From NCBI RefSeq assembly GCF_001428605.1, contig NZ_LMID01000001.1, positions 310,001-374,000 on the forward strand: 64,000 nt of DNA, written 5' to 3'. The notes beneath the pieces were generated by a model. The model had not been told where the DNA came from. It was given only the letters and a program-made list of their open reading frames with translations, and did not search any database. Below, one piece after another: positions 8,248 through 16,212 of this stretch. A program made the translations under genes and the position numbers. How positions within the stretch are numbered: position 1 is the stretch's first letter; each line of letters opens with the position of its first letter. Source of the DNA: Sphingomonas sp. Root720. Its GTDB lineage: Bacteria > Pseudomonadota > Alphaproteobacteria > Sphingomonadales > Sphingomonadaceae.

Positions 8248-9795
8248 ATGACGCAAGGCGTGCACCGTGCGGCCAGGCTCCGCGGGGATGTTACGGCGAC
8301 TGTCTATGGCAACAGACGGCGCATATGGCGCGAGGTTGCCGATCGGATCGCGCGGCTGGCGGCCGGCCTGAAGAGCCTCGGGCTCGATCCCGGCGATCGC
8401 GTGATGATCATCGCCCAGAACAGCGATCTCTATATCGAGGCGATGTACGCGATCTGGTGGGCAGGCGCCGTGCTCGTCCCGGGCAATTATCGCTGGAGCG
8501 CCGGCGAACATCTCTTCGCGATCGAGGATTGCGGGGCACGCACTATCCTGCTGGGCCATGATTATCTGCCGCTCGCCGATTTGCTCCGCAAGACGATGCC
8601 CGAGGTCACGATCATCGCCCTGGACGCGGCCCTCGAAGAGACCGCCGGAATGGCCACCAGCGAACAGCTGATCACCGACAACGGCGCGGTGCCGGATGTG
8701 TGCGGACGGGGCGATGCGCTGTGCGCCCTCTTCTACACTGGCGGCACGACCGGGCGATCGAAAGGGGTGATGCTGTCGCATGAAAATTTGATGTTCAGCT
8801 TTTTCGCGGTGCAGGCGACCGTTCCCCTTCCGCCCGATCCCATCTTCCTGCACCTCCCCCCGATGTTCCACGTCGGCGGCGCGGGCGCGGTAATCGCCAA
8901 CACACTGTTCGCGGGAACCCATGTCATCCTGCCGGCCTTCAGTCCGGCGGCGCTCGTCCAGACCATCGAGCGGGAGCGCATCTCGGCGGCCCTGATCGTG
9001 CCGACGATGTTCCAGATGCTGCGCGAGCATCTGGCCGATCATCCCTGCGATCTCTCGTCGATGAAGCTGGTTCGCTACGGCACCGCGCCGATCTCCGAAA
9101 ACCTGCTGCGCCACGCGATCGCGATCTTCCCCAATGCCAGCTTCATGCAGGGCTATGGCCAGACCGAACTGGCCCCGATCGCCACGATCCTGGAGCCACG
9201 GTTTCACGGGCGCGACGGCAATCTGCTACTGCGATCCGCCGGCCGCGCGGCGCTGGGCGTCGATGTGAAGATCACCCGGCCCGACGGTACAAACTGCGGT
9301 CATGGCGAGGTGGGCGAGATCAGAGTCCGGAGCCCGGGCCGGATGATCGGCTACTGGAATCAGCCCGAGCTCACCGCCGAAACCATCGTCGACGGCTGGG
9401 TGCGCACTGGTGATGCCGGCCATATGGACGAGAACGGCTTCCTCTTCATCGTCGATCGCCTGAAGGACATGATCGTGTCGGGCGGCGAGAATATCTTCTC
9501 GTCGGAAGTCGAAAACGCCTTGAGCAGCCATGCCGACGTCGCCGAATGCGCGGTGATCGGCGTCCCCGACGAACGTTGGGGCGAACGCGTGCATGCGATT
9601 GTCCGGCTCAAGCCCGGCGGGTCCGCCGATGAACATAGCCTCGTCGCGCATAGCCGCACGCTGATCGCGTCATACAAATGCCCCCGGACCATCGAATTTC
9701 GGCAGGAGCCGCTGCCGCTCTCACCGCAAGGCAAGATCCTCAAGGCGGAATTGCGCAAGCCCTTCTGGGAAGGGCGCACGCGTCTGGTCGGCTGA
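8248..9795 (+). CDS. acyl-CoA synthetase (AMP-forming)
   Basis: This 515-residue adenylate-forming enzyme has the P-loop YTGGTTGRSKGVMLSH (about 163-178), the GYGQTE adenine motif, and a C-terminal LPLSPQGKIL segment carrying the catalytic lysine. It would activate a carboxylic acid to its CoA thioester with ATP. The ATG at 8248 lies 15 nt after GGAGGA (8227-8232), rather far; the frame is open upstream to 8116. Alignment with the paralogue at 29706-31238 places the start at or just before MTQGVHRAA. The last gene of the FAH-MFS-racemase operon, it runs convergently into the acyl-CoA dehydrogenase operon. Confidence 0.92.
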   Translation: MTQGVHRAARLRGDVTATVYGNRRRIWREVADRIARLAAGLKSLGLDPGDRVMIIAQNSDLYIEAMYAIWWAGAVLVPGNYRWSAGEHLFAIEDCGARTILLGHDYLPLADLLRKTMPEVTIIALDAALEETAGMATSEQLITDNGAVPDVCGRGDALCALFYTGGTTGRSKGVMLSHENLMFSFFAVQATVPLPPDPIFLHLPPMFHVGGAGAVIANTLFAGTHVILPAFSPAALVQTIERERISAALIVPTMFQMLREHLADHPCDLSSMKLVRYGTAPISENLLRHAIAIFPNASFMQGYGQTELAPIATILEPRFHGRDGNLLLRSAGRAALGVDVKITRPDGTNCGHGEVGEIRVRSPGRMIGYWNQPELTAETIVDGWVRTGDAGHMDENGFLFIVDRLKDMIVSGGENIFSSEVENALSSHADVAECAVIGVPDERWGERVHAIVRLKPGGSADEHSLVAHSRTLIASYKCPRTIEFRQEPLPLSPQGKILKAELRKPFWEGRTRLVG

Positions 9796-9841
9796 AGGCG
9801 CGCCCCGCATCCACGAACCGTCAGCGGTGCCGTGCAGCCGA

Positions 9842-10969
9842 TCAGTAACCTCGCCGCTTGGCGATCAGGTCGGCATGAAAGGCCGCGTCGCCGAACAACT
9901 CCGCCAGCGTCCGCGCCCGCTTCATGTAGAGGCCGATGTCATAGGCATCCGTCATGCCGACGCCGCCATGCATCTGAACACCCTCCTTGACGGCAAGCAT
10001 GGCCGCATTGCCCGCCATCGCCTTGGCAACCGAAACCGCGATTGAGGTCTCAGGCGATCGATCGTCCAGCGCTTGCTGGGCCTTGAGCACCGCCGATCGC
10101 GCCACCTCGATCTCGGCATAGAGATGCGCCGCGCGATGCTGCAGCGCCTGAAAGCTGCCGATCGGCACATCGAACTGGCGACGCTCCTTCAGGAAAGCCA
10201 AAGTCAGCGCCTGGGCCCCTTCGGCGACACCCAGCAGTTCGGCGGCGGCTGCCGCCGCGCCGACGTTCAGCAGCCTTACGATCGGCCCGATAGCCTGATC
10301 CTCTTCGCCGATCAGGCTATCATGGCCGATCATGACGCGTTCGAATGCGATATCCGCCGCGATGCCGGAGTCGACGAGACGCACCGGCGTGCATATCAGG
10401 CTTAGCGCGCCACCGGGGACAGCGAACAGGCTGAGCCCATCATGGTCGCTCGCGGTGCCGCTCGTTCGGGCGGCGACGATCAGCAGATCGGCGACATGGC
10501 CATGGAGCACGCAGCGCTTGCAGCCCGACAGGCGATAGCCGTCGGCCGACCGCTCCGCGCGCAGGCCGATCTCTCGCCGGTGCTTGGAAAACTCTTCGAA
10601 AGCAAAGGCAACGACAGCGTCACCGCGCGCGATTTTCGGCAGCCACTGCTCGGCATGCCGGGATGGGCCGAGAAGCTCGGGGGCGAGCACGGCGCTCGAC
10701 AGATAGGGCGACATCGAAAGATTACGGCCCATCTGCTCCAGCACGATGCCCGCATCGACATGACCGAGGCCCAGCCCGCCATGCGTCTCGGCGATCAGGA
10801 CGCCGAGCAGCCCTTGCCTGGCAAGCTGCCGCCAGAATGGCGGTGTGAAACCCGGGGGGTCGCCGCCGTCGCGCAGCGCGCGCACATCGGCCGGCGAGGA
10901 ATGATCCGCCAGAAAACCTCCGGCCATCTCCCGAAGCATGATTTGTTCGTCGTCGAGCAGGAGCGGCAT
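9842..10969 (-). CDS. acyl-CoA dehydrogenase
   Basis: The protein has 375 residues with the N-terminal helical domain starting MPLLLDDEQIMLREMAGG and a C-terminal helical domain containing RRQFDVPIGSFQALQHRAAH and VHGGVGMTDAYDIG. The usual mid-domain flavin signature is weak. It resembles the smaller partner of the paired dehydrogenases known from steroid side-chain oxidation (FadE/ChsE alpha2beta2 enzymes). Here the mate would be the upstream gene at 10993-12180. It is the last gene of the Rieske-dehydrogenase operon and lies 23 nt after that partner. It oxidises an acyl-CoA to the 2-enoyl-CoA in the cytoplasm, using FAD and ETF. Confidence 0.88.
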   Translation of the reverse strand: MPLLLDDEQIMLREMAGGFLADHSSPADVRALRDGGDPPGFTPPFWRQLARQGLLGVLIAETHGGLGLGHVDAGIVLEQMGRNLSMSPYLSSAVLAPELLGPSRHAEQWLPKIARGDAVVAFAFEEFSKHRREIGLRAERSADGYRLSGCKRCVLHGHVADLLIVAARTSGTASDHDGLSLFAVPGGALSLICTPVRLVDSGIAADIAFERVMIGHDSLIGEEDQAIGPIVRLLNVGAAAAAAELLGVAEGAQALTLAFLKERRQFDVPIGSFQALQHRAAHLYAEIEVARSAVLKAQQALDDRSPETSIAVSVAKAMAGNAAMLAVKEGVQMHGGVGMTDAYDIGLYMKRARTLAELFGDAAFHADLIAKRRGY

Positions 10970-10992
10970 TCAAGCTTCCTTCTGATTCGAGG

Positions 10993-12180
10993 TCACGCGC
11001 TTGGCAGGTCGAGGATGCGCTTGGCGATGATGTTGAGCTGGATCTCACTCGTGCCGCCTTCGATCGAGTTGGCCTTGGTCCGCAGCCAAGCCCGCGGGAC
11101 GAGGCCCTGCTGCGATCGATCGCTGTCCCATTCCAGCGCGGCGAACCCGCCCGCCGACATCGCCAGTTCATGCCGGGCCTTGTTCAGCTCGGTGCCATAA
11201 TATTTCATCATCGATGGCTGGGCCGGATGGGCCCGGCCGGCGGTCACCTCATCGCGGTTGCGCTCGGTCATTGCCAGAAACGCCAGTTCGCGAACTTCGA
11301 GGAGCGCGATTTCGGCGCGCAGCACCGGCTCGCGCAACCGCCCCGCATCGTCCAGCCCGATCTGCTCGGTCGCCTGTGCGGACAGGCTCTTCACCTGATC
11401 CTTGCCGAGGCCCATATTGCTGATCGATCCTCGCTCATGGGTGAGCAGATATTTCGCGACATCCCATCCGCGATTGAGTTCACCGACCAGGTTGCTTTTC
11501 GGCACCGACACATTGTCGAAAAAAGTCTCGCAGAACGGCGAATAGCCACTGATCAGCATAATCGGCCGCGTCGTGATGCCCGGTGACGCCATATCGAACA
11601 GCACGAAGCTGATGCCGCGATGCTTGCTCGATCGGTCGGTCCGCACCAGGCAGAAGATCCAGTCCGCCTGATCCGCATAGCTCGTCCAGATTTTCTGGCC
11701 GTTGACGATGAAGTGATCGCCGGCATCGTCGGCCGTCGTCGTGAGGCTGGCAAGGTCTGAGCCCGCATTGGGTTCGGAATAGCCCTGGCACCATCGTATC
11801 TCGCCGCGGACGATCTTAGGAAGATGCTCCAGCTTCTGCGCCTCCGTGCCGAAATGCAACAGGGCCGGGCCCAGCATGGAGATACCGAAGCTTTTCAGCG
11901 GATCGCGTGCTTTGATCCGGGCCATTTCCTCGCGCAAGATGATCACCTGCTCGGGCGATAGCCCGCCCCCGCCATAGGCGGCCGGCCAGTGGGGAACGGT
12001 CCAGCCCCGCGCAGCCATCCGGTCCAGCCATTGCTTCTGCGCTGGGCTGCTGGGCGCGAAGTTGCGGCCGCCCCAGCAGATATCGCCTTCATCCAGAACC
12101 GGCTGCCGCATCTCGGCCGGGCAGTTCTCCTCCAGCCAGGCACGGGTTTCATCTCGAAACAGATCGAGTTCACCCGTCAT
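10993..12180 (-). CDS. acyl-CoA dehydrogenase
   Basis: The start at 12180 gives 395 residues; the ATG overlaps the previous stop as ATGA, so coupling fixes the start although the frame is open further up. WCQGYSEPNAGSDLASL is the flavin-contacting middle-domain motif, and IEGGTSEIQLNIIAKR carries Glu at the position of the canonical MCAD catalytic base. The N-terminus (DLFRDETRAWLEENCP) is of the large-subunit type seen in FadE pairs. It probably works with the downstream 375-residue dehydrogenase as a heteromer. This is the only one of the four tandem dehydrogenases with an evident EGGTSE catalytic segment. Confidence 0.9.
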   Translation of the reverse strand: MTGELDLFRDETRAWLEENCPAEMRQPVLDEGDICWGGRNFAPSSPAQKQWLDRMAARGWTVPHWPAAYGGGGLSPEQVIILREEMARIKARDPLKSFGISMLGPALLHFGTEAQKLEHLPKIVRGEIRWCQGYSEPNAGSDLASLTTTADDAGDHFIVNGQKIWTSYADQADWIFCLVRTDRSSKHRGISFVLFDMASPGITTRPIMLISGYSPFCETFFDNVSVPKSNLVGELNRGWDVAKYLLTHERGSISNMGLGKDQVKSLSAQATEQIGLDDAGRLREPVLRAEIALLEVRELAFLAMTERNRDEVTAGRAHPAQPSMMKYYGTELNKARHELAMSAGGFAALEWDSDRSQQGLVPRAWLRTKANSIEGGTSEIQLNIIAKRILDLPSA

Positions 12181-12935
12181 GCCAATCTCCCGTCTGCATG
12201 TGAAATGTCGGTGACGATCGACACCATGTCGACGTCGCTTTCGATGATCGCCATCCCGAGCCGTCCGGCCCAATATTCGTCATGGCCATGTGCGCTGCGC
12301 CACAGCCTCAGGCTCCGCGCCAGTCCGCCCAGCGCATATTCGTCGCTGATCCCGATCGCGCCATGCAGGCCGTGCGCCGTTGCGATCGCGACGACGGACG
12401 CTTCGCCCACCCGGATCTTGGCGATCGCGGCCGATCGCGGCTCGATGCGGTAGGGCACGCCGCGAAAGGCGATGCCGGCGGCCATGCGGGCGGCCACCAT
12501 CTCTTCGGCGAACACCGCCATCTGTTGCTGGACGGCCTGGAATTGGCCGATGCTGCGGCCAAACTGCTTCCGCGTCTGGACATAGTCGAGCGTCAGTTCG
12601 AACAGGCGCTCAATCGCGCCGGCCATCAGCCCGGCCGTGACGGCGGCGGCCAGCGGCCGGGCCGTGGACAGGACGGCGCCGATCGCCTCGGGCGCACTCG
12701 CCGGATCGAGATAGCGCGCGACCATCCTCTCGGCGATCGGCTTGCCTGCCCCGCGCCGGCCCAGTTCGAGCACGAGGGGCAGAAACTGTTCGAGCGACAG
12801 GCCTGCCCCGCCCTCCTCCTCGCTGCGCAAAACATCGAGAAAGCCGGCCTGCGCAATGGCGTCGTCGAGGCTTCCGGCGTCCGTAGCGTCGAGAATCCTC
12901 GAAAGCTGTTCCAGCAGAATTTCGTGGATCGTCAT
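12177..12935 (-). CDS. short acyl-CoA dehydrogenase-like protein lacking the middle domain
   Basis: This protein has only 252 residues; the family norm is about 380. An N-terminal helical part (1-80, with FLDVLRSEEEGGAGLSLEQF) runs almost directly into the C-terminal four-helix domain (from about 90, with YVQTRKQFGRSIGQFQAVQQQ and HGLHGAIGISDEYALGG). The beta-barrel middle domain of roughly 100-120 residues is missing. The frame is clean and both ends overlap neighbours as ATGA, so this is not decay. It is probably the non-catalytic subunit of a pair with the gene at 12932-14080. Paired steroid dehydrogenases often have one reduced subunit, but loss of the whole barrel is unusual. Confidence 0.85.
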   Translation of the reverse strand: MTIHEILLEQLSRILDATDAGSLDDAIAQAGFLDVLRSEEEGGAGLSLEQFLPLVLELGRRGAGKPIAERMVARYLDPASAPEAIGAVLSTARPLAAAVTAGLMAGAIERLFELTLDYVQTRKQFGRSIGQFQAVQQQMAVFAEEMVAARMAAGIAFRGVPYRIEPRSAAIAKIRVGEASVVAIATAHGLHGAIGISDEYALGGLARSLRLWRSAHGHDEYWAGRLGMAIIESDVDMVSIVTDISHADGRLA

Positions 12936-14080
12936 CGTAGCCCCAGTCCGCGCGCGATGATCCCGCGAACTATCTCGCGCGTGCCGCCACGCAGCGAGAA
13001 GGATGGGCTCATGCAGCTGATATAGTCATGCACCGCCAGCAGCGCGTCGGACGGCGGCTCTTCGCCGCGCGCCATCGCCTGCCCGATCAGCTCTGGCATG
13101 CTCTGCTCGAACGATGTGCCTAGATCCTTGACAATCGAAGCCTGCAGCACGGGGCTCTCGCCCTCCTGCAATCTCGCCGTCGTCGAAAGCGACATGGCGC
13201 GCAGCGTCACCAGTCTCGCCGCGATCCGCCCGATTAGACGGTGGTCGGACGCGTCCGCAGGGCCATGCCCGCGCACGCAACGCAGCCATTCGTCGATCAG
13301 AACCGTGGCGGAATAGATCCGTTCAGGCCCGCTGCGTTCGAAGGCAAGTTCGGCGGTCACCTGCTCCCAGCCCTCGCCCTCCTGTCCCAGCAGGGCATCC
13401 TCATCCAACTCGACATTGTCGAAATGGACTCCGCTGAAATGCTCGTCTCCGGCAACGTCCCTGATCGGGCGAACCTCGACCCCCGGCGTGCTCATCGGGA
13501 TGAGCAGTTGCGACAGGCCCTTCGCCCTGTCTCCGACCGCGCCGCTGGTGCGGACGAGGGCGATCATATAGTCGGCGGACTGGGCGTAGGTGGTCCAGAT
13601 CTTCGAGCCTTCCAGCCGCCACCCCCGCGCCGTCTTTTCGGCGCGCGACGTGACGCTGGCGAGATCCGAACCCGAGCCGGGCTCGCTCATCCCGACGCAG
13701 AAAAACGCCTCCCCACGGCATATGGCGGGGACGATACGGCGCTTCTGCTCTTCGGTTCCATAACGCAGGATCATCGGCGCGCTCTGGCGCTCCGCCAGCC
13801 AGTGTGCGGCGACGGGCGCGCCCGCCGCTAGAATCTCCTCCAGCAGCACGAAGCGGGCGAACTGGCTGCGCCCGCCGCCGCCATGGCTGGCGGGCAAGGT
13901 AATGCCGATCCAGCCCTGCGTGGCCAGCCGGCGGCTGAAGGCGGCATCATGCCCGAGCCAGGACCGCGCCCTGACCTCGGGCGGGAAGTTGGCGGATTCC
14001 CGTTCGAGGAAGGAGCGCACTGGCGCGCGCAGCGCCTCGTCCTCGGGGGGAATTTCTGCGGGAAGGAAACCGTTCAGCAC
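12932..14080 (-). CDS. acyl-CoA dehydrogenase
   Basis: The 382-residue protein starts at a GTG (14080); an in-frame stop lies just upstream. FFCVGMSEPGSGSDLASVTSR is the middle-domain substrate/FAD motif and SKIWTTYAQSADYMIALVRT follows it. Near the C-terminus the segment LRGGTREIVRG has Arg where MCAD-type enzymes carry the catalytic Glu (compare EGGTSEI in the neighbour at 10993-12180). The base may therefore sit elsewhere, as in isovaleryl-CoA dehydrogenase. It lies 46 nt after the Rieske gene and overlaps the short dehydrogenase by 4 nt. The two probably form a complex. Confidence 0.9.
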   Translation of the reverse strand: MLNGFLPAEIPPEDEALRAPVRSFLERESANFPPEVRARSWLGHDAAFSRRLATQGWIGITLPASHGGGGRSQFARFVLLEEILAAGAPVAAHWLAERQSAPMILRYGTEEQKRRIVPAICRGEAFFCVGMSEPGSGSDLASVTSRAEKTARGWRLEGSKIWTTYAQSADYMIALVRTSGAVGDRAKGLSQLLIPMSTPGVEVRPIRDVAGDEHFSGVHFDNVELDEDALLGQEGEGWEQVTAELAFERSGPERIYSATVLIDEWLRCVRGHGPADASDHRLIGRIAARLVTLRAMSLSTTARLQEGESPVLQASIVKDLGTSFEQSMPELIGQAMARGEEPPSDALLAVHDYISCMSPSFSLRGGTREIVRGIIARGLGLR

Positions 14081-14126
14081 GGCAGTTCGATATCACGCGC
14101 AGCGGTGCGGATGAACGCGAGCGCCA

Positions 14127-15209
14127 TCAGCTGAGGCTTTCGGTCAGCGCGTCCGACGGCCCGGCCGGGCTTTTCTTCAACGCCGCCTGCTCCTGCTTGA
14201 TCAGCTTGGCCAAGGCGCGTCGCGCGGTGAGGCCCGCCGCATCCGTCTCCAGGATCGCCGGCTCGAGCGCGAAGAAGTCGCGCCCCCGCATCGCGTCATG
14301 CACCGCGCGGATCATTGGTTCGTCCTCGTCGACGAAGGCCTGCCGGATGATGTTCGCCATCGATTCCGACAGTGCCGGGTCGTCCAGCCGCCCGTTGCGG
14401 CTGAGCGCATAGAAATAATGGCAGCTCGTCTCGGTCTCCGGCACGATCAGGTGGACGCTCGGCATGCGGCTGCCGGTCCCCCGCGCCATGCCGCGGTCCG
14501 TCATCGACAGATCCAGAACGAGGTTCGATGGCAGATGGAGCGAAATCGGCGAGTAGATGTCGCCGATTTCGCGATCGGTCCACAGGCGAAGCAGTGGAGA
14601 CGGCGGCGTTCCTTCAACCGAATAGTCCGAAGTGATCACGCCATCTTCGACACTGAATTTGTATTTGAGCTTGCGATCGCCCCTCAACTTCGGATCGACG
14701 CCGACCGAATTCGGATGAAGATAGGCCGCATGGGTCAGATCGAGCAGATTATCGATGACGAGTTGATAATTGGAATTGATGTGCAGATAGCCGCTGAAAC
14801 CAGCCCAGGCCTGGGTGTCGGTCAGGAAGTCGAAGCTCAATATGTCCGATGCATTGGCATGTTCGGGGTCGCCCATCCACACCCAAATAGCGCCGCTGCG
14901 ATCTTCGACGGGATAAGGTGTCAGCCTCGCGCGTGGCGGCACCATGCCCTTGCCATGGGGATTGTGCGTGCACGCGCCGTGCGGGTCGAAGCGCAAGCCG
15001 TGATAGCCGCAGATGATGTCGTCGCCGTCGACCTTGCCCAGCGAAAGGGGTGCGAAGCGATGCGGGCATATGCCGGTCATCGCGACGGGCACGCCGTCCG
15101 CGCGGCGATAGATCACCAGATCCTCGTCCAGGATCCGGATACCCACGGGCCTGGACGTCAGATCTTTCGACCAGCTGGCGCAATACCAGGAATTTTGCAG
15201 GAACGGCAC
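14127..15209 (-). CDS. Rieske [2Fe-2S] oxygenase (vanillate O-demethylase-like)
   Basis: The start is GTG at 15209 with AAGGAAG upstream; length 360 residues. The N-terminal Rieske domain binds 2Fe-2S through C48-x-H50 and C67-x2-H70. The catalytic domain holds the mononuclear-iron motif DNLLDLTHAAYLH with H160 and H165. It belongs to the single-component-oxygenase branch that includes VanA and dicamba demethylase, which hydroxylates or O-demethylates carboxylated or CoA-free substrates. No reductase or ferredoxin gene is in the window, so electron donors must be shared. As first gene of the dehydrogenase operon it may prepare the substrate, for example by ring hydroxylation or demethylation, before beta-oxidation (inference). 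Confidence 0.9.
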   Translation of the reverse strand: MPFLQNSWYCASWSKDLTSRPVGIRILDEDLVIYRRADGVPVAMTGICPHRFAPLSLGKVDGDDIICGYHGLRFDPHGACTHNPHGKGMVPPRARLTPYPVEDRSGAIWVWMGDPEHANASDILSFDFLTDTQAWAGFSGYLHINSNYQLVIDNLLDLTHAAYLHPNSVGVDPKLRGDRKLKYKFSVEDGVITSDYSVEGTPPSPLLRLWTDREIGDIYSPISLHLPSNLVLDLSMTDRGMARGTGSRMPSVHLIVPETETSCHYFYALSRNGRLDDPALSESMANIIRQAFVDEDEPMIRAVHDAMRGRDFFALEPAILETDAAGLTARRALAKLIKQEQAALKKSPAGPSDALTESLS

Positions 15210-15290
15210 GGCGTCTTCTTCCTTCCCTGAGAACAGCGGGCCTGCGGTAGGCGGCCTCGATCATGTTTTTGGGCATATGGCAGGGCCGCC

Positions 15291-15318
15291 TCCCCCCCAC
15301 CCCCCTCCACGGGGGGGG
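15291..15318. repeat. C-tract/G-tract hairpin between divergent operons
   Basis: Two C runs (15292-15298 and 15300-15305) face a G8 run (15311-15318), giving a strong G/C hairpin in the 143-nt gap between the Rieske and crotonase operons. Elements of the same look lie at about 21521, 28621 and 33127. The promoters of both operons must overlap or flank it. No T-tract follows, so it is not a plain terminator. Confidence 0.35.
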
Positions 15319-15352
15319 CCGCAATCCGCGGATCGCGGGACATTCCAATGCC

Positions 15353-16171
15353 ATGAGCGAATGTCAGACAGCAGCCGAACCGGTGATCTACGAACAACGC
15401 GACGGCATCGTCACGCTGACGTTGAATCGCCCCGACCAGCGCAACCCCATCTCGGATTCCGACATGATCGAGGCGCTGCTCGCCGCGATCGCGCGTCTCG
15501 ATGCGGACGAGGCGGCCCGCGTCGCGATCCTCACCGGTGCCGGCGCCGCCTTTTGCTCAGGCGGCAACGTCAAGAAGATGGGCATGGCCGGCGGGGTCAA
15601 CGATCCTCTGCCTGCACGCACGCGGCGCAATTATCGCACCGGGATACAGCGCTTGCCGGCGGCGTTCGCAGCCATGGAAATCCCGGTCATCGCGGCCGTG
15701 AACGGCCCCGCCATCGGCGCGGGATGCGATCTCGCTTGCATGTGCGATCTGCGCATCGCGGGCAGCAGCGCCCGGTTCGTCGAAGCCTTCGTCAAGCTCG
15801 GCCTCATCGCCGGCGATGGCGGCGCCTGGCTGCTCCCGCGCACGATCGGCTTCGCGAAGGCGGCTGAAATGGCGCTGACCGGCGATCCGGTGGGTGCGGA
15901 AGATGCGCTCGCCATCGGTCTTGTGTCGCGCGTCGTCCCGGATGCGGACCTGATGGACGAGGCGCGCAAACTGGCGATGCGCATCGCCTGCAATCCTCCC
16001 TTTGCTGTCCGCATGACGAAGCGCCTCCTCTGGCAGAGCCGGGAAGCCTCGCTCGACCATTCACTCGAAATGGCGGCGGCAATGCAGGCTCTCGGCCACG
16101 CGACGCGCGACCATGTCGAAGCCATCGACGCGCTGCAGCAGAAGCGCGCGCCCCTTTTTACCGGATCCTGA
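15353..16171 (+). CDS. enoyl-CoA hydratase/isomerase (crotonase)
   Basis: From the ATG at 15353 the protein has 272 residues. LTGAGAAFCSGGNV and NGPAIGAGCDLACMCDLRIA form the crotonase oxyanion-hole regions. In the active-site loop, KLGLIAGDGGAWLLPR has Asp-Gly where the standard hydratase keeps a Glu, so the precise chemistry (hydration, isomerisation or retro-Claisen cleavage) is uncertain. First gene of the rightward operon that continues with SDR, MaoC, HMG-CoA-synthase-like and thiolase, it has the right place for the hydration step of beta-oxidation. MaoC downstream offers a second hydratase with the opposite stereochemistry. Confidence 0.9.
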   Translation: MSECQTAAEPVIYEQRDGIVTLTLNRPDQRNPISDSDMIEALLAAIARLDADEAARVAILTGAGAAFCSGGNVKKMGMAGGVNDPLPARTRRNYRTGIQRLPAAFAAMEIPVIAAVNGPAIGAGCDLACMCDLRIAGSSARFVEAFVKLGLIAGDGGAWLLPRTIGFAKAAEMALTGDPVGAEDALAIGLVSRVVPDADLMDEARKLAMRIACNPPFAVRMTKRLLWQSREASLDHSLEMAAAMQALGHATRDHVEAIDALQQKRAPLFTGS

Positions 16172-16212
16172 GCGCACCGCTCAACCGGCAAGCACGAAGA
16201 TTGGAGGACGCA

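Noticed and set aside
6678-9207. Long minus-strand frames opposite the MFS, racemase and ligase genes
   Set aside because: They are antisense shadows. The plus-strand genes have full motif sets and good starts; the shadow translations are rich in Arg, Asp and Gly without a domain.
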